Positions 1 to 11,694 of a stretch of DNA of 64,000 nucleotides are shown piece after piece. Under the pieces are notes generated by a model. It ran no database searches. It had not been told where the DNA came from and saw nothing but the letters and a program-made list of their open reading frames with translations. How positions within the stretch are numbered: the first letter of the stretch is position 1; every line of letters starts with the position of its first letter. This DNA is from Fragilariopsis cylindrus CCMP1102. Lineage: Eukaryota > Bacillariophyta > Bacillariophyceae > Bacillariales > Bacillariaceae. The position numbers and the translations under genes were made by a program. Location: the NCBI GenBank assembly GCA_900095095.1, contig FMBT01000324.1, positions 1 through 64,000 on the forward strand, written 5' to 3'.

Positions 1-703
1 TGGCGATGGCGGTGCCAAGTGTATTGTCGTCTTCGCTGAAACCCCGTCTGTAGGTCCTTGTAAATATCCACCGAATGTGCAAGTGTGAACCAACGTGGTT
101 GGTCCGGTTCGAGTTGCATTTGACTGGTGCTGTCGGCGTTGTTGGGGAGGGTAGTATCCCTGACCATTGCTGCTGCACGAAGCCAGCTATAAACGAATTG
201 TCATGTTTGTCGGTTCTGCTCTTGAACATTGTTATTAAGTCGCGGACGCTTTTGTGAGAATTGTCGGCATTGAAGAAATCCGTGATGGTTTCAGCCCGGA
301 TTGGGATTAGTTTCATCATGGGTCGTTGCTTGATCAGAGCGCTCGTGACATAGTCCAAGCCCTGATTCGCAGTTGAATCGGCATCTTTCGCAATCCAGAC
401 GTCCGATGCCACTAGGTCGTTGGCATCGAATATCACTACCTGTGGGCATGATGTGATTGTGATACCAAAACGTTGTGTTTGGTAAGCTCGCACCCATAAA
501 ATGGGAGTGACTTTCTTCGGTTGGGTGTTTAACACTGCAACTCCCAAGGTTCCGATTCCGCAGAACAACGCTTGGTCCGGTAGGTGAGTGGTCCTGTTGA
601 AAGTGAGTGGGTGGGTGATGAGTTGGCTTCTGGAGTTCGACTCTTTGGCCCGGGTTGCCTCACCGAGGATTGCTGTTTGAAATCCTCCCTCTGTGAACGC
701 CAT
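1..703 (-). CDS. Unidentified protein, partial; possible mobile-element ORF
   Basis: An open minus-strand frame runs off the left edge of the window. Its first convenient ATG is at 703, giving at least 234 residues without a stop, and the frame stays open upstream to about 830. The product begins MAFTEGGFQTAILGE and further on contains ITSCPQVVIFDANDLVASD and IPIRAETITDFFNADNS. I do not recognise the family and see no transmembrane segment or zinc knuckle. The coding strand is strongly C/A-biased, unlike the host genes further right, and the neighbouring small ORF at 1831-1586 shares the bias. This composition and the absence of neighbouring host genes suggest a retroelement or other mobile element, but that is inference. 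The rest of the gene lies outside the window. Confidence 0.4.
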   Translation of the reverse strand, partial: MAFTEGGFQTAILGEATRAKESNSRSQLITHPLTFNRTTHLPDQALFCGIGTLGVAVLNTQPKKVTPILWVRAYQTQRFGITITSCPQVVIFDANDLVASDVWIAKDADSTANQGLDYVTSALIKQRPMMKLIPIRAETITDFFNADNSHKSVRDLITMFKSRTDKHDNSFIAGFVQQQWSGILPSPTTPTAPVKCNSNRTNHVGSHLHIRWIFTRTYRRGFSEDDNTLGTAIA

Positions 704-1585
704 CGTGCTGATGTTTAAATCCTGGTTGCGAGCGGTTTTGAGTTGCTCGAAGTCGAGATTGTGAGAGTGTTGTGTGCCGAAGCAATGTGTTCCGGAATAG
801 TGCCAAATGTGGAAATTTGTGTTTTACGGGCGTTTTACGTCCGGAACTGACGTTTTGTCAGTGATGTGGTGCGCCTGAATGGCATGCGATTGGCATGGAG
901 TCGCCGGTATTGTTCAGAATCTATGTTGACAAATGGTGAAAGTCGTCCTAAACGGCGGTGTTTAGTTAGGGTGAGCCCCATTACGTTGGTAACTAATTAG
1001 GTAAAATATTGTTGAATGTTATTTTGTTTTTGTTCCAACGAGTGTTGATGCGGCCTGGAAGTGTGAATAACTCACTTATGCGCCTATGTGTTGTGTTCTG
1101 GGCTTATGTGTGCCTGAAATCGAAAAATTCAATTCCGGAGTTGAAAATTTGACAGCTGGGAGTGACGCATGCGAGGGTGCGTGCAGGGGTGCTAACTAGT
1201 TTCGTTGAACGGTTGAGTCCTGACAAAAATTTGAATGTAGTATGTGATTTAACGTTATATTATATTCTTATATTTGGACTTGTCTATTATTTAAGATGTT
1301 TTTCGTTTTTTAATGTGTGGGCACGTGGCATGGTATGCGTGTCGTGCTCCTGACTTTGACCGTTGTACGTTGAGGTCCGGAATCCCTTTTTTGGATCTAA
1401 AATCTGTGGTGTCGAATGCAGTCTGTCTGTGTAGGTGTATTCGTCTGTCGTGCGACATTGCGTGCGCGGCGAACATTTGGTTGGAAATGGTAAAGATTTA
1501 GTTTTGACTTGTGAAATGTAGTTGTCTCTTTACGAGGCGTTTCGTCGTCGTGACCGGGTGTTTCGTCTAGTTGACGCCATTCCTA

Positions 1586-1831
1586 TTACTCCGGAGTTGG
1601 GTAATTGTGTTTTTCATACATGGCCGCAAGCAGGCGCTTGATTTCGGTGGCCTGTGGCGATTCGTTGCCAAAATTCTGTATCAACACGGCTTGTATTCGT
1701 TGCATGTTTGTGATGAGGGCAACGATGTCGTCCGGAGTGTTTCCGTGTATGCTGCGCTCCATGTCTTTGTTGTTTTCCATGTGGTGGTCTCTGTTGTTGT
1801 CTTGTCTCCATTGAGCGGACGGGTAGTCCAA
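1586..1831 (-). CDS. Small hypothetical ORF, 81 aa, in CA-rich element
   Basis: An 81-residue minus-strand ORF starts MDYPSAQWRQDNNRDHHMEN and ends EKHNYPTPE. It is hydrophilic, with a short amphipathic stretch in the middle (IVALITNMQRIQAVLIQNFG). Its base bias matches the larger unidentified frame at 703-1, so both may belong to one element on the minus strand. Overlapping open frames exist in the same stretch, so its coding status is uncertain. It could be a gag-like leader ORF or simply chance. Confidence 0.25.
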   Translation of the reverse strand: MDYPSAQWRQDNNRDHHMENNKDMERSIHGNTPDDIVALITNMQRIQAVLIQNFGNESPQATEIKRLLAAMYEKHNYPTPE

Positions 1832-1905
1832 GAAGAAGCGCTTTCAGCGGTCACGTCAGCTCCGGAGCTGCCGCACAACAAAACACGATGTTTCCAAAAG
1901 AATGA

Positions 1906-1931
1906 GTCCAGAATAGATTTCTCTTCTGGAC
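1906..1931. repeat. Short hairpin
   Basis: An 8-bp perfect inverted repeat, GTCCAGAA (1906-1913) and TTCTGGAC (1924-1931), encloses a 10-nt loop. It lies where the GT-rich left segment gives way to AT-rich DNA and may mark an element boundary. Function unknown. Confidence 0.4.
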
Positions 1932-3106
1932 TTTGATTTTTCTACTAGCGCGCGCGTTGTATAAAAATAAATCGCTTGATTCCTTTTTACAGCTTTAACA
2001 CTCCTTGAAGTTTAAGGGCGAACTAGTACTAGTACGACCAATTTCGGACATTCTCGCGCAAAAACTAACAAAGAAAAAAGAAAATACGATAATTTTTAAT
2101 TTTACTAAAAATAAGAAAACTAGTTGTCCCCTATGCTTGATTTATCATAGTTCAACTGATTGATCTGTTGTGATTGAACAATCGGTGCTGCTGCTGCTCT
2201 TATTGTTGTTGTTCTTTTTATTGTTGTATCATGTACATGTGAAGTGTCGGTAACTGCTTGTGTAAAAAATACGATGTTTACTATAAATACCTAAAATACG
2301 CTCTGATATATAATAATATGTGTAACAACAACAGAGATTTAACATTTTGCTGTACAGCTAGTCAAGGGTAGAGGACATGAGTATAAAACTGGTTGGGGGT
2401 GAAAGATGTGCTTTCTAGATGCATAAATAGGTTAGCGTTCCCTCTCTGAAAAGGGTAAACTTTTATTGTTTTTATCAATCAGATAAGTAACACAGTGTTT
2501 TGCTAGCACAAATAATCCGTGCCCCTACTGAAACCCTTAACTGGAATCCTGTCAATTTTGTCTATCTGTGATGTGTCTCTTCTCTCCTTTGCTTTGCAAC
2601 AGGCAGCTAGCAGATTCTAAAATACCATGTCATTCCTTACTACTTCTATGCTAATATACATACAAACTAAGAGATAGGACTTGGTAATATTGCAATAGGA
2701 GTGGAATTGTGACTATACCATTAGAATTAGAATTACATCATGTCTATCATTGTGGTGACTGTTTGTCACTCATGAACGGAATCATAGAATCAGTCCCGTT
2801 GGGTGTCATACATTGAATGTATCTACTGCTGCCTATATTAGACTGGAACAAACATTTTTCTACAACAAAGAACAATGTGTGCAATAATAATGGGCTCATT
2901 GTATTTGCAATTTCTTTATTATTGATTACCTAATGTTAATATGCATACTCCAGTATTAATTCAATATCAAAGAAACATCAAATGTACTTACCAAACAAGC
3001 AAATATATTTTAACACAGTTAATTATGATTTTGGGCTTAAAATTGTTCAAACTTTTATAAAATCTATAACACAATTTTCCTTACTAAGCTACTATGAATA
3101 TCGATA
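1932..3106. other. AT-rich intergenic stretch
   Basis: No open frame of interest and no RNA gene seen. Composition changes from GT-rich to AT-rich at about 1.9 kb. The right end is the 3' flank of the DEAD-box helicase gene. Confidence 0.6.
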
Positions 3107-5442
3107 TTAATTTAGCCCCAATTTAGTTGCAAAAGTTTCATCTAATTCAGGAATTGATGCAAGTCCAGTCCCTCTGGCGAAGTCATCAGCATAAGCAAGA
3201 ATTCTGGATGGTTGGAGCTTGTTTTTAGCTTTGCTTCTACTTCTACTTCTGCTGCTATTATTTTTTCTGTTCCCATTTGGATTTGACGTACTAGCCGTTG
3301 CAATATAATGAGCCAAGAAAGAGACATACGCAGCTTGAGCGCTTGGGGTCAACACAACGTGATAACTTCTGATCTTCAATCGAGTGGGTTCCAAGTCGTC
3401 CTGGCACTGCTGGAAAAGAGATGCCGAAGATATTCTCATCTTTTCTTCTTCTTCTCCATTTCTATTTTCATTCTGCTCTTCGTTCTGCGCTCTAAGCCAA
3501 GTAGCTAATTGCTCGTCTTCTTTTATATAATCATCATCGCTGCTTTGTCCTAGCCTTCGTCTTTGTGCCTTTTGCCATCGTTCTTGTTTATGGTGTATCT
3601 CAAATGGTAATAAAACTAAGAGACTTCTACCAAGCTTTCCTGCTCGACCAGTCCGACCGATACGATGAACATAATCTTGTTCAGAAGAGGGGGCCCCCAT
3701 TTGTACAACTAAGGATACATCAGGATAATCTAGCCCACGGGCAGAGACATCACTGGAAAACAATATACCCCTTCGGGCAGCACGAAAGGCATTGCTAGCC
3801 CTGGACCGGGAAGATTGAGACATACGCGAATGTATTTCCCAAATGATATCGTTGTCGTTGCCGTCGGCGACTAGCTGTGATGTGTTCCGTTTACTGCTAC
3901 TGTCACGACCACGACCACCCATGGTAAAAAATTGGAACAAGAATCTAACTAAACGGCCCGCTGGAAAGAATACCAATATCTTGTAATTTTGACTATCTCT
4001 TTGTTGTTCACGTCGAAGAATGGTCAATAGCAATGGGATAAACTGCGACATGTTCTCTAGACTAACGTAACATTCTTCGACACGTCGCTGATTGGTAGAA
4101 ACGGACGATAACTCAAATTTTGCGGCAGGGGATGTAGTAGCCGAGATATTATTGAGATCGTTCGCATCCTCGTCCATTCCTTCATCTACATCGTCGATGC
4201 AATCTACTTCAAGAAGCTCATCTTCATCTTCGTCGGTTTTCTTCTTCTTTTTCACGATCGAAGAATTCAACAACAAACGGCGAACTTGCCTAGGCAAAGT
4301 TGCCGAAAATAGCAGAGTCTGTCTTTTTTCAGTTCTCGCCATGAAACTTAAAATTCGCTGAGTATCATATAGGTTGCTGCCCTGTAGCAGTCGATCTGTT
4401 TCGTCCAGAACAATAATTTTTGTCTCGGCGACTAAGTCGGCGAATTTGCTTTTATTACGTCGTTGCCATCCTATTTCTCCTTGCTGTTTTTGATGGTGGT
4501 TACTAAAGTTTTTACTAAGAGGTGAATTTCCCTCTAAATGTTCCAAGAGACGAGCTGGCGTCGAAACCAAAATGGTGGGTAGAAGGTTTCCTTGACGATG
4601 ATCACCTGTTAATAAACGTACGTCTCTTTGCATCTTCACGCCGCCTGGAAATCACAACAGCAGCAATAGCAACAGCAACAACAAAAGAGAAAGAAAATCT
4701 ATTAGGTCAGATGCTGCAAGATAATAGTCAACCTATTTATTATGCACACCATGACATGACACTCACCGTATATGCATGCAACATTTAACTGTTTATTATT
4801 TTGACGGTATTTGTTATGGAAACTCAGTAAAATTTCGGCTTGATCGGCTATTTGGATGGCTAATTCTCTGGTGGGCGCAATTACTATCATCCCTATAGAT
4901 CGACCGGGACGGTACAGATCCAGATCTAATAATCGCTCAATGGTTGGCAAAAGAAAGGCTAGTGTCTTCCCTGTTCCCGTCCGGGAACGCGCCAGTATTG
5001 ATCTCCCTTCTCTAGCTGCTCCAAACGTTTTAGCTTGAACATGAGTCATGGTTTTCAAACCAAAGCCATCTATGAGGGCCGTACGCGTCGTAGGGTGCAA
5101 GTCGGTACGATCAGAAAACCGAATATTGGTCAGCAGCGAGGGATCTTGTAGAGCTTGCTCGTGACGACGGAAACGTATTTCTTCTTCTTCAATATTGTTG
5201 TTGCTGTTGTTCGAATCACGACCAGCATCATCGGTGTTGACGATGAGATCGTCGCTGGGAGAGGAATTGGTGGATCGACGCTTGGGTCGTACTATTTTTG
5301 TTGGCCGTCGTTTTTTAGGAGATGAGGAGGAAGATGCTGAAAATCCATCTATAGGTGATATTAGAGAATTGGGGTATGTAAGGCCTATTCCTAGTCCTAG
5401 TAAAAGTATTATCCTACTGGTGCAGTAGATCATGTTGCCCAT
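3107..5442 (-). CDS. DEAD-box RNA helicase (DETD variant), plastid-type presequence
   Basis: Two exons (5442-4767 and 4644-3107) flank a 122-bp GT-AG intron. They join in frame to give 737 residues, and the junction rebuilds the conserved YGG of motif Ib. In order there are a Q-motif region (MTHVQAKTFGAA), motif I (ARSRTGTGKT), Ia (PTRELAIQ), TPARLLEHLEG, motif II as VLDETDRLL, SAT in FSATLP, motif V (SDVSARGLDYPDV) and motif VI (YVHRIGRTGRAGKLG). These mark a superfamily-2 ATP-dependent RNA helicase acting in RNA folding or ribosome assembly. The N-terminus has a hydrophobic segment (IILLLGLGIGLTYP) followed by DGFSASSSSS and basic residues, which resembles a signal peptide plus serine-rich transit peptide. 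Plastid import is therefore likely but unproven. An acidic insert (about 20 residues rich in D/E) interrupts the region after motif III. Confidence 0.88.
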
Positions 5443-6383
5443 CTTGCCTGCAAGAACACTTCGGCCTCATTGATTTCTTCGTGCTGATTGCATGACGTGA
5501 TTTGTGATGTGAATAGTAAACATCGAACAACACAACCGAGAACCGAGAACCGAGAACATTGAATAATGAAAAAGTGAAGAAAACTAATTTGATGGGAACT
5601 CGGGAATGGTTGTCTAATCGTGACTGACGGTAGTTGTACAGACCATATAGAAAATATTCCATGCATGAAAACACATGATATTATCAGTGCATGCAGGTCT
5701 TCTTAGGGCAACTATTTTTTTGACCCATGGGTCTTTGTGGTTTTTTTTGAGTACAATCACACCACCATTAGCACTGTGATACAAGAGAAGTATGAGTGCA
5801 TTAAAAGATCAACACAACAACAGTCATTTTGCTAACCACGGAGTTATTGGTTGGGTCTCAGACCGGCCATCATTCAGTATCAACTTTGGGATTTCCTCAT
5901 TTAGAAAACAAGAAAGGCAAGAGTATAATTAGATAGATTTGGTAGTATTTCTTCCATAAAAAATTGCTATGTAGACAACATCAGCTACTGGTAAAACATC
6001 AGCACAGATCAGTACCAGTATCAGAAGAACTCGCATATTTTGCCCTCAAGAATGACAAAACACCCTTCATCACTAGGATTAATATATTCCTAGCTAAAAT
6101 ATAATACATGTGCATGTACAAGTAACGTGAACCACGGGGGTGATATCCAATTCGAAGGAAACTAACAAAAGCCCGCCCAACTTGACGAAAAGTTTGTATC
6201 GATGATTGAACTATTTTACCTAGATGAAATAATTTGCATTAGCCTAGACTGCCGTAACAGTAAATTATACGTCCTCGTTGATTTGGAATTAAGATTATGC
6301 AACCTGCTTTAAAAAAGAAGCAATATTGAAGTAACTTCAGTAACATAACATAGGTCCTGCGTAGTCAAGCCTGCAGCCTGAAA
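5443..6383. other. Intergenic: helicase 5' flank and RRM gene 3' flank
   Basis: No convincing gene. It contains the upstream region of the helicase gene and the downstream region of the RNA-binding protein gene, both minus strand. A short threefold repeat of ACCGAGA lies near 5540. The small open frames here show no conserved features. Confidence 0.6.
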
Positions 6384-8133
6384 TTAATGCCGTGCTCGTT
6401 TCGACGGTGGTTGTGAAGATGTCGACAGCTCTTCATTTTGCTGTGGTTGATGCTGTTGCTGTTGCAATACTTCGCTTTCTTCTTTTAACATGGAAAAAGA
6501 AAATCCCGCCCGTTCTGGAATAGTGATTCCACCCATATCTTCCCAACCTTTTACCCCCCATCCATGTTGGCCAAATGCTGTTACGTAGTAAGTAATCGAG
6601 CGACAAGGAGAGAAGATAAGATTGTTGTGAGTGGGGTTGTCGTATTTTAGAGAGAGAGAGAGACGAGACAAACGCGACATGAAACGAGGAATAATATATC
6701 ATATTCTAACGTACCAAATGTCCCATATCCAGCCTAAAGAGAGAGAGAGAGAGAACAAGATTTTTGTGAATGTGGTTATCGCGTTTTCGAGATAGAGACG
6801 AGTCAAGATGAGACCAACGCGAAATAAAACAAGACAATAGTATATTATGATTATTAAACGTACCTTCCAGCCCGACCTTCCGTAGGCAACCGAAAATCCA
6901 GCGTATTTTCCAGATGACGATGCACCAGACATTCCCGCTCTCAAACCAACATGTTTCGATCCCGCCGCCGTGGGCATTCTTCGTTGTTCCGCTTTTGGCG
7001 TTGCCTATTGTTTGTATCAATTTTTAGTTGTTATCAGATAATAATAATAATTTTAATAGTAATGATAATGATAATAGTATGAGTTAACGTTAACGTTTGC
7101 GGTACTTTCTAGTGAGAGAAAAATGCCCACGACATTCAAATATAAACCTTACCAATTTGACCTCGACTTTTCGGCCCTGAACAGTTAGTGGTTGCTGATC
7201 AATGGCCTTTTGAGCACCATCATTTCCGTGTTCGAATGTTACGAACCCGAAACATCTTGATCGATTCGTTACCTGATCTACCATAACAATTGCGTCGACT
7301 ACAACCTATGAAGACAAGAAGATTGCGTAATAATAAGAAGAAGATAGTAATATATAGTGAGGTACGATAGAATATGACAATAAATAAGAATTGAATCTGG
7401 GATCAAATCAAATGATATCATATCAACATCAAAAGATTTCATGATTATTACATTATGTGTTAAATCCGATAGATAATGATTTAGAGTATGCAATACATAC
7501 ACACAAACACAAACACTCCTTCGACTGACGTACTCCAAACTCAGAAAATATCTCTTTAAGCCCATCTCGATCAACATGAGGTGGAATCCCTCCCACGAAG
7601 ACCTTATTGTGAAGCTGTTCTGGTGTCATTTGTTGTTGCTGGTTGTCTTGATGCTGATTGCCGTGGCCATTATTGTTATTGTTTTGTGAATGGTTGGTGT
7701 CGTTGCTTTGGTGATTTTCACTGCTACCACCATGTATCGATGGTGGTGCCTGTCCCCTCGCTTGAGCTCGTTTGACATCAACGATTTTGTGATTGATTTC
7801 GTGCTTGTCTTCGTTCATAATTAGATCGATCGTAGAAGGATCTCGGAAAACAACAAATGCAAATCCTCTCGGATCACCCGTGTTCCTATCACGCATTAGA
7901 TCAACCTTTTCAACACTACCGTACTGTTCAAAGTGGAATTGAAGACTTTCCTCAGTGGTTTGCCACGACAACCCACCAACAAATATCTTGGATTGATCAT
8001 TGTTCTGACTTTTGTTACTAGGATTATTACGATGGTGGTTATTATTGTTATTATCATTATCATTATCATTATCATTTTGCTGGTGAGATCTTCCAGTGTC
8101 ACTGTTACTGCTGTGACCATAATAATCCGACAT
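6384..8133 (-). CDS. RNA-binding protein with two RRM domains (hnRNP/Musashi type)
   Basis: Five exons (8133-7534, 7305-7153, 7004-6864, 6733-6715, 6577-6384) joined at GT-AG sites give 368 residues in one frame. The N-terminus is rich in N, D, S and H (residues 1-47). RRM1 (about 49-125) has RNP2 IFVGGL and RNP1 RGFAFVVF. A Q/N/S/H-rich linker follows. RRM2 (about 177-250) has RNP2 VFVGGI and RNP1 RCFGFVTF. The exon junction after SEFG restores RRM2 as SEFG then VVVDAIVMVDQ. The tail holds G/Y/F-rich stretches (GKYAGFSVAYGRSGW, GYGTFAFGQHGWG), Q runs and a final basic SKRARH. The domain order fits hnRNP A/B, Musashi or DAZAP1-like single-strand RNA binders acting in splicing, transport or translation control. 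Exon 4 is only 19 nt. Confidence 0.88.
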
Positions 8134-8888
8134 TCTATTTGCTTGATTGATGTTGAATCCTCAATGAATTAAAACTATCAGTTCTCTTGGGCAATGAAAC
8201 GCTAAGATAAGGATGGTGTTCGAAATGTATTTTAATTTTTACAAAACATGAATAATTTTAAATTATAATTAAATAAAATTAAATGTTATGTTTCATGGAA
8301 CCAACAATTTTTTGTGTCTTCATGATCTGGATCCTCCTCGAATGATTTTGAGTCCCGCACAGGACTGACAATACGAAAGGTAAATGAAAGAAGCGAAACT
8401 TTTAAAAATGAAAAAGAATTCACCTGATGTGTGTAGTTGTATTTTGACTTCCTTTTATGATTGGTTCCTTCTCTTTCTTAACACCTCTGCCCTTCTTCTA
8501 ATATATCACTACAGAGGCTACATACATTAACATTCTGGTATTTTGCCTGCTAGTTTTCGAAAAAAAGGGAGTCTAAGTAAACACAAACACATTCTGATTC
8601 ATCAGCAGCAGTATCAGCATCATGTGATTTTCATTTGGAAAACACTGGATACAACTTCACTGACAAGTTCCTAGACATTCTGACATATTCAGAAATAAGA
8701 AGGAAAAACAATCTTTAGCACATCTCAAATATCTACAAATTATTCACTCTCTAAACCATGCAATGGCCTTGTTCTTAAAAAATCAGGATTAATATAATAT
8801 GAGATTCCATTAGACTATTGGCTAGTATAAGAAACACCAAAATTCCATCGAAAATTGTCTGATTCTTATTTTCCTATAGCCCCCTCCC

Positions 8889-8921
<33 letters not shown>

Positions 8922-9246
8922 CTGGTACAGTGCATATCATTTCCATCCAATGGAAGATTAGTACTTTATGTACTGTATTTATTATTTTTATTATTTTGAC
9001 CACTGAAAAATCACCATCTGTTCTAATCCACGTCTGAATCATCTGAAAACGCGCGTGGAGTATGTGTGAGACACACAACGAAAAGGAACGAAGGGGAACC
9101 GCCAACATACATCACATCATTACAACTCTCTACAAAATATTTCGTCGATTCATATGAATATTTACTACAATTGTGCATGTACATTAAATTTAGACCGAAG
9201 ATTGATTTGTTCGGTTTCTGAATTGCGATTGGTTCAATAAAATAAT
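8134..9246. other. Divergent promoter region with CT repeat
   Basis: Intergenic DNA between the minus-strand RRM gene and the plus-strand AAA gene, so it must carry both promoters. A CT/TCTC microsatellite lies at about 8886-8922. No gene seen. Confidence 0.6.
8886..8922. repeat. CT microsatellite
   Basis: A nearly pure CT dinucleotide run about 37 bp long with one interruption, lying about 330 bp upstream of the AAA ATPase start codon. Confidence 0.85.
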
Positions 9247-11637
9247 ATGGTGTCATTGAAATGGAGAGTACCGACATTGTTAGCGTTGACAGTACTCGTC
9301 CAAGCTATCTTTGTGACTGCGTTATTTGTTCCATTGAAATCGCAACAGGCTCGTGCCACTAATCCCCGAAACTATGATTCGCAATTGTATCTCTCGTCGC
9401 CCGAGACGACGAAAGATACAGATAGAAATTACGTGTTCATTAAGGGTCTGATGGGGAATCTTTCAAAACTATGTGACCAATATATTATGAATGGTTCGCC
9501 AAAAATAAGGGAGCAAGTGGTGAGCAAAAAGTACTACTTGCTTTTTCGACGGTTGTTTTGATATTGTGCCGACGTTCTGTAAATCACTCATTCGCTCACC
9601 CACTCATCTCATTCTGTCAGTTCAATGTTCTTGATCAAATCGCTGCAGAGTCGGTTGACCAAGAATTGGTTAAACAGAGTATTAGAATGGTAACAAGAGC
9701 CGGCGTTCCAATGTGAGCACAACCTGCGCAATGAAAAAAGAGCCGAAATTACCCTGAAATGTTTTGATTTCTAAGATTTCTGATCGATTTTTTCTTTTCT
9801 TTTTTCCTTCCATCAAAATGAAACTACAACAGACATCAAACTTACCTTGAGAAGTATCAAAGCGACACAGAACTTGGTAAAAATGATGCGAGTAGTAGAC
9901 GACTAGATGTCGAAAACCGTAAAGATTGGGAATATGAGAACCAAGGATCGAAACAAATTGGTGAAGGTGTTTCGCAAACAATCAACAGCGGTGATTCCTC
10001 GCTAAGTGGCAAATCCGCACTATCTCGGAGAATGGCTGATACTAGCGGCAAAACAGACATTATGACGCCTTCTATACTCGGTTCGATTGCTACAATTGCA
10101 CAAGATAAGAATGAATTACAAAAAAAGATCGAGGAGGACGATATTGCTTCAAATTCGTCGTCTTCGCCGGCAGAAGAAGAAGCAGCAGCATCCCGAGTGT
10201 CAGCGATGATTGCTAAAGCAGGTTCTGGCGAAGCTTTTGAGGGACAGACACTGGGTGTAGGAGGTTTGGACGATGTCCTGGAACAGATAAAGAGAAGAAT
10301 ATGGACGCCTCTTGCTGCTCCACCTAAACTTCTAGCGGAATTGGGAATTCATCCTGCGCGTGGGTTACTGCTGTATGGCAAGCCGGGTTGTGGTAAAAGT
10401 CTGCTTGCTTCTACACTTGGATCAATGTTGTCACCGTTCCGACCTATCACTGTGATTAGCGGACCTGAAATATTGGACAAGTTTGTGGGCTCCAGCGAGA
10501 AAAACTTGCGAGACATCTTTGACAATCCTCCAGATATATATGATAAATTCAGGCTTGACGAGACCGATGGTGGGGAGTTAATAAACAGTGCTGCCCTTCA
10601 TGTAATAGTAATGGATGAGTTTGATGCTGTTGCAAGGAGTAGAGGTGGATCGGATGGAAAGGGTGGACAAGGTGATGCTGGCGTGGCACGTGATTCTGTA
10701 GTTAACCAATTGCTTGCAAAAATGGACGGAGTTCAACCGCTAGCAGTGCCCACATTAGTGATAGGGCTTACAAACAAGAGAAGTCTTGTAGAGCCAGGTG
10801 AGTATATACAAACAAAAAATCGCCGGAAATGCAGCAGAAATGATGTACATTGCTGATTGTATTTTGTTCATCCCTCTTACTTCTTTTCTTATCTGATTTT
10901 ATTATTATTTAGCCCTTTTGCGTCCGGGTAGATTCGAAGTTCAAATCGAGATTCCACCACCAAGAACAATCGAACAGCGCACTTCCATTTTGACAGTTCA
11001 CACTAAACATATGTTTGCCGCTGGTAGGCTTCAGGTGGACGATCCACCGCCAGGAACTCCAGCAGCGCGCCAGCTTGAGGTAAGTTTATGCAGGCGTGAT
11101 TCGGTTGCACTGTAAATTATTTTCTCCAAAAGTTTACTAGAAATCTAGTAGGGTCGTGCGTCAGAATCTTATTGATTGCTTTTACTTTAATTTTGTATCA
11201 TTCAGAATACGAAGTATTCGCTGTTGCTGTCTTATGACGAGCTGTTGAAGAAGCTCGCAATTGGTTGTGATGGATTCAGTGGCGCTGCTATCGCTGGTGT
11301 TTCACGTGCTGCTGCTAGTCGAGGTAAGTTAATTGGATTTAATTATTGTAGCTGCTGAAAATGGTATATGCTCGAGATCGATACAATTACTAAAGTTTAA
11401 TTATGGTGATCTATTCTTTTCCTACTTAAAGCTTTAGAACGGGCAGTCAGTCGTCTTTCGGAAGACTTGCAACAATCATCAGATAGCGACAATGCTCCGA
11501 CCATTATGGACTGTCTCGTTACACAAGATGACTTTTACGAAGCAATGAACGATGTTCGAGGAAGTATGGGAACTCATGATCATACAGAGGATGAACCCGA
11601 AAGTAGCACTACCGATGATACCTTAAACGAAAAATAG
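9247..11637 (+). CDS. NSF-like AAA ATPase, single AAA domain, plastid-type leader
   Basis: Six exons (9247-9519, 9621-9712, 9833-10797, 10913-11079, 11206-11323, 11432-11637) join in frame to give 606 residues. The AAA module follows GVGGLDDVLEQIKRRIWTPL. It has Walker A GKPGCGKS, FVGSSEKNLRDIFDNP, Walker B VIVMDEFDAVA, VVNQLLAKMDGVQ, then LVIGLTNK and LLRPGRFEVQIEIP. These sequences are closest to the D1 domain of N-ethylmaleimide-sensitive factor, which disassembles SNARE complexes. Unlike NSF there is no second AAA domain, and the N-terminal part is not an evident NSF N domain. The first 30 residues form a hydrophobic signal segment ending VTALFVPLKS, similar to the diatom ASAFAP cleavage site, so a plastid or periplastid location is possible. 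The 3' end converges on the coiled-coil gene, 57 bp away. Confidence 0.85.
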
Positions 11638-11694
11638 ATTTTCCCATTAAGTACTTAAACAAATACAAACGCATAGATTTAGCTTGTAAAGGCA

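Noticed and set aside
5520-5565. Short repeats as a possible CRISPR-like array
   Set aside because: Only three 7-bp units without spacers, in a eukaryotic genome.
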